Positions 61,500 through 64,000 of a stretch of DNA of 64,000 nt are shown in pieces. The stretch comes from Luzula sylvatica (taxonomy: Eukaryota > Streptophyta > Magnoliopsida > Poales > Juncaceae), in assembly GCA_946800325.1 (NCBI GenBank), contig OX326956.1, positions 49,957,052 through 50,021,051 on the forward strand, in the 5' to 3' direction. The position numbers were made by a program, and so were the translations under genes. The stretch's first letter is position 1. Every line of letters starts with the position of its first letter. Under the pieces are notes generated by a model that saw only the letters and a program-made list of their open reading frames with translations, made no database searches and was not told where the DNA came from.

Positions 61500-64000
61500 T
61501 GTCACACCCCAAATTAAAATGGAAAAGGGTGCGGCAACCCGCCAGTATACAACTCGTATACTACAGGCTCCTATATGATAATTTCACAAAACATAAATAC
61601 CACACAACTCGAAAACAACGACACACGCACATATATACATGCATCACCATAACATATACAAACGAACATAAAGAAACCTAGCGGAATCATATAAACACAT
61701 ATGCGACATAAATACACAAAATACTAAACATGTCGCAGCGACAAAATGGCTCGCTGGCCAGAAACGGAAGTACACTAATATACATAACATGGAGGTTCCG
61801 CGATGAAAACGAAACCATCGTACTCACACTCTAGATACCCGCTGCCCCGAATGATCTGTCCACCATACCTAGACTCAAAACATTCAAATAAAATGGTTAG
61901 TCACGGAAGTGACTAAGTGAGTGAGTTTTGAGCCTAGCTTATTAAGATCGACCTCATACATGACTAGTCAAAAACCTCGCTCGAAAATAATCATAATCAT
62001 AATTCATATTCTGAAATCATATAAGTATATAAATACTTCTCAAAGTACTTTCCCCGGCTTTTCGAAATCAAAATCACTTACCTTCATACATAATCATATA
62101 CATACTAATATACTTTACCGGGGTGAGGGCGCTAATAACTCTCGACTGAAGTGCCAACCCGAGTTGATAGCTAATCACAAACGGGCTGGAACAAAACATA
62201 AGGGGAACACATCCACCCGACGGCTACTGGATATCCATGCGCCACAGCCAAACCCCTCATGGGTCGGGACTTTGCACTATGTCAAGTTAGCTATGCCTTT
62301 TCCCTCAATAGAGTCTCACATAGACCCTTTCTAAAATCGCAAGTCCCAGCTTACGTTTTAGACAAACTCAAATCATACATATAGAGAGCCTCATGAAGAC
62401 CCTCACTAAAACCGTAAGCCCGGCTTACGTTTTATCAAACTCAAATTCTACATATATATAGATGATCAAATCTACATAATATACACTTTCTTGAGGTAAC
62501 ACGGTTTTTAAAGCAAAATACGGTTTCTAAAGCAAAAACCCTTGACTATCATGTAAGGTCTAGAAACGATCGAAATTGGATTCTTAATAAGAGGAAAGTG
62601 AGAGTAGCACTCACCTAATGGAAGAAACTCGACAAACAAGAGATTAATCGAAACGGCGCACAAGATGGACTGAAAATGGAGAAACTCGAAACTTGGATGG
62701 AATTCTTCTTTTGATCTTGCCAACTCGCACAACTCAACCTCCTGAAGATTATGGCACTTTTCGTTTTGCGAAATCTCCTCTTTTCCTTGATTTTTCCTTA
62801 TTTTCTCTCTTCTTTCTTAGGGATTCATGAATGTTTGGATGCCATGGATGGAGATGACTCTCTCTCTGGATATGGCCGAATAAGGGATAGTGGAATTGCA
62901 CATTACATGCATACCCTCAAAACTTTCATATTTGTAAATTATTCAATTTACAAGTTTGTAGGGTTTCTTTTACAAAATCTTGTTTTAGTATTATTAATGG
63001 TTTGGTCATTATGCAAATAAGTCCCTATTATATATTTATTTAAATAACCCATAAACATGTAATTACGGTTATACCCTTTCGAAAACTTTTACACAACAGA
63101 ACTCGATTTTGATCGTTGGAAGAATTATATTTTTAATATGGGTCTTATATTCTAAAATTTTAGGAATGATAATCTACAAATATCAAAACCCTATTTTTGA
63201 TATTTATTACAATCATGACTTTCATGTTTCATATTTCGTGACATAATCATATTATATCACTATCACAAGATTTTCAAAATGCATATGTACTAACTAGGGA
63301 GACTAATTATTCTAAATAATTACTTATTTATATGCTTGTATGAGTGATTCCGATTCTATCGATATAAAAAACTCAAAATTTCGAGCTTCGTAGCCAAAGT
63401 TATCGCGAAAACAAAAAACAGCGTCCAGAGGCCATGCAGACTGGTCCAGGGGCGTGGAAAAATGACCCTGGGGCGTGACCGTCAAGCCCCACACGCACTC
63501 CCCGCACCACCGCACCCCTTGGGGACCCCTATGCACCCCTTCACTCCCCTGGGGACGATGCGGCGCGAGAAAACCCTCCCCGGGGCGCCAGAAACTGCCC
63601 CCGCGCGCGGCCACAAAAGTGCAGATTTTCTGCATATTTTTCCGTTTCTTCTGTTTTCGCTCGTTTCCAAAACGATAAATCATGAAACTTTTTCACGATC
63701 ATTCCTAGGTAATCTCAATCAACTTTTTATTGATCTCTAGTGAATTACACTTCTGATTTTAACGAAATTGACGTTCTAAATATCTAGCATCATGCAAACG
63801 GGTACGAACTTTGATAACCCGTGCGTATATCGAATATACGACTATGATTCTGAGATCATGCTTCGACGTCGAGGGTACGATGCAAAGTAGGATAGTCAAT
63901 TACCGGCGTGAAATTGATCACGCTCGACGGGTTGATCGCTTATTCTCCTCTCTCCTTGTCACGTTGGTGACAAAACGCGCGTCCCACGCCCACACGTCTC
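61500..64000. mobile_element. Possible LTR-type sequence beginning TGTCACACCCC, running out of the window
   Basis: From 61500 (TGTCACACCCCAAATTAAAA) the sequence changes character. TGTCACACCCC is a frequent terminal sequence of plant Gypsy LTRs, and no long coding frame follows through 64000. The interval includes a GC-rich patch (63420-63620) and short duplicated CGTAAGYCC-like sequences near 62337 and 62410. Neither the other end nor a target duplication is visible, so orientation and class are unknown. Confidence 0.35.

Noticed and set aside
62751..63020. 89-codon hydrophobic plus-strand frame
   Set aside because: It lies in LTR-like non-coding DNA; the hydrophobic composition follows from T-rich sequence.
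1..64000. tRNA, rRNA or other structured RNA genes
   Set aside because: I found no cloverleaf, rRNA or snoRNA sequence I could support by eye. The only tRNA-related sequence is the decayed primer site near 19250.

Overview
This is plant nuclear DNA, most likely from a eudicot; I cannot name the species. The evidence is split genes with short exons and AT-rich introns, plant-type transposable elements (a LINE, PIF/Harbinger elements, Tourist-like MITEs, Copia-like and Gypsy-like LTR pieces) and a 30.7 kb satellite array. Coordinates are on the given strand.

Layout. 1-2179 (+) is the 3' end of a TRRAP/Tra1-type gene (five exons visible, ending in the FATC tail). 2683-7977 (-) is a dead, 5'-truncated LINE with an exact 18-bp target-site duplication and a Tourist-like MITE nested in it (6037-6429). 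8054-8528 is a further MITE-like element. 9248-16822 (+) is an 18-exon ERD6-like sugar transporter gene whose exon 17 is split by a 4.1 kb PIF/Harbinger element (12351-16473). That element carries two apparently intact genes on the minus strand, a DDE transposase and a Myb/SANT-like partner. Removing the element and one TCA target copy restores frame and family sequence exactly.

17.19-18.54 kb holds a short block of AT-rich satellite. 18.8-20.66 kb holds a Copia-like remnant (gag fragment, primer site, one 1.4 kb LTR). 20894-22250 (+) is a complete six-exon EMC4 gene. 22648-25111 is a second PIF/Harbinger element, broken by a 79-bp tandem duplication in its transposase.

25.74-56.41 kb is an uninterrupted array of a roughly 170-177 bp satellite. 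A 3.8 kb edge of one subfamily (A) gives way near 29.5 kb to a second subfamily (B), parts of which form a 1.21-1.22 kb (about seven-monomer) higher-order repeat. The 17.2-18.5 kb block is subfamily A in the opposite orientation, so the EMC4 gene sits between two inverted satellite blocks.

56955-58634 looks like the 3' LTR of a minus-strand Gypsy-like element (polypurine tract at about 58636-58655), followed by about 2.8 kb of non-coding internal sequence. From 61500 to the end there is probably another LTR-type sequence running out of the window. The likely functional host genes are TRRAP and EMC4; the ERD6-like gene is disrupted in this haplotype. The most unusual signals are the satellite architecture, the arrays of CGTT-NN-AACG palindromes in two unrelated LTRs, and the PIF insertion in the transporter exon.
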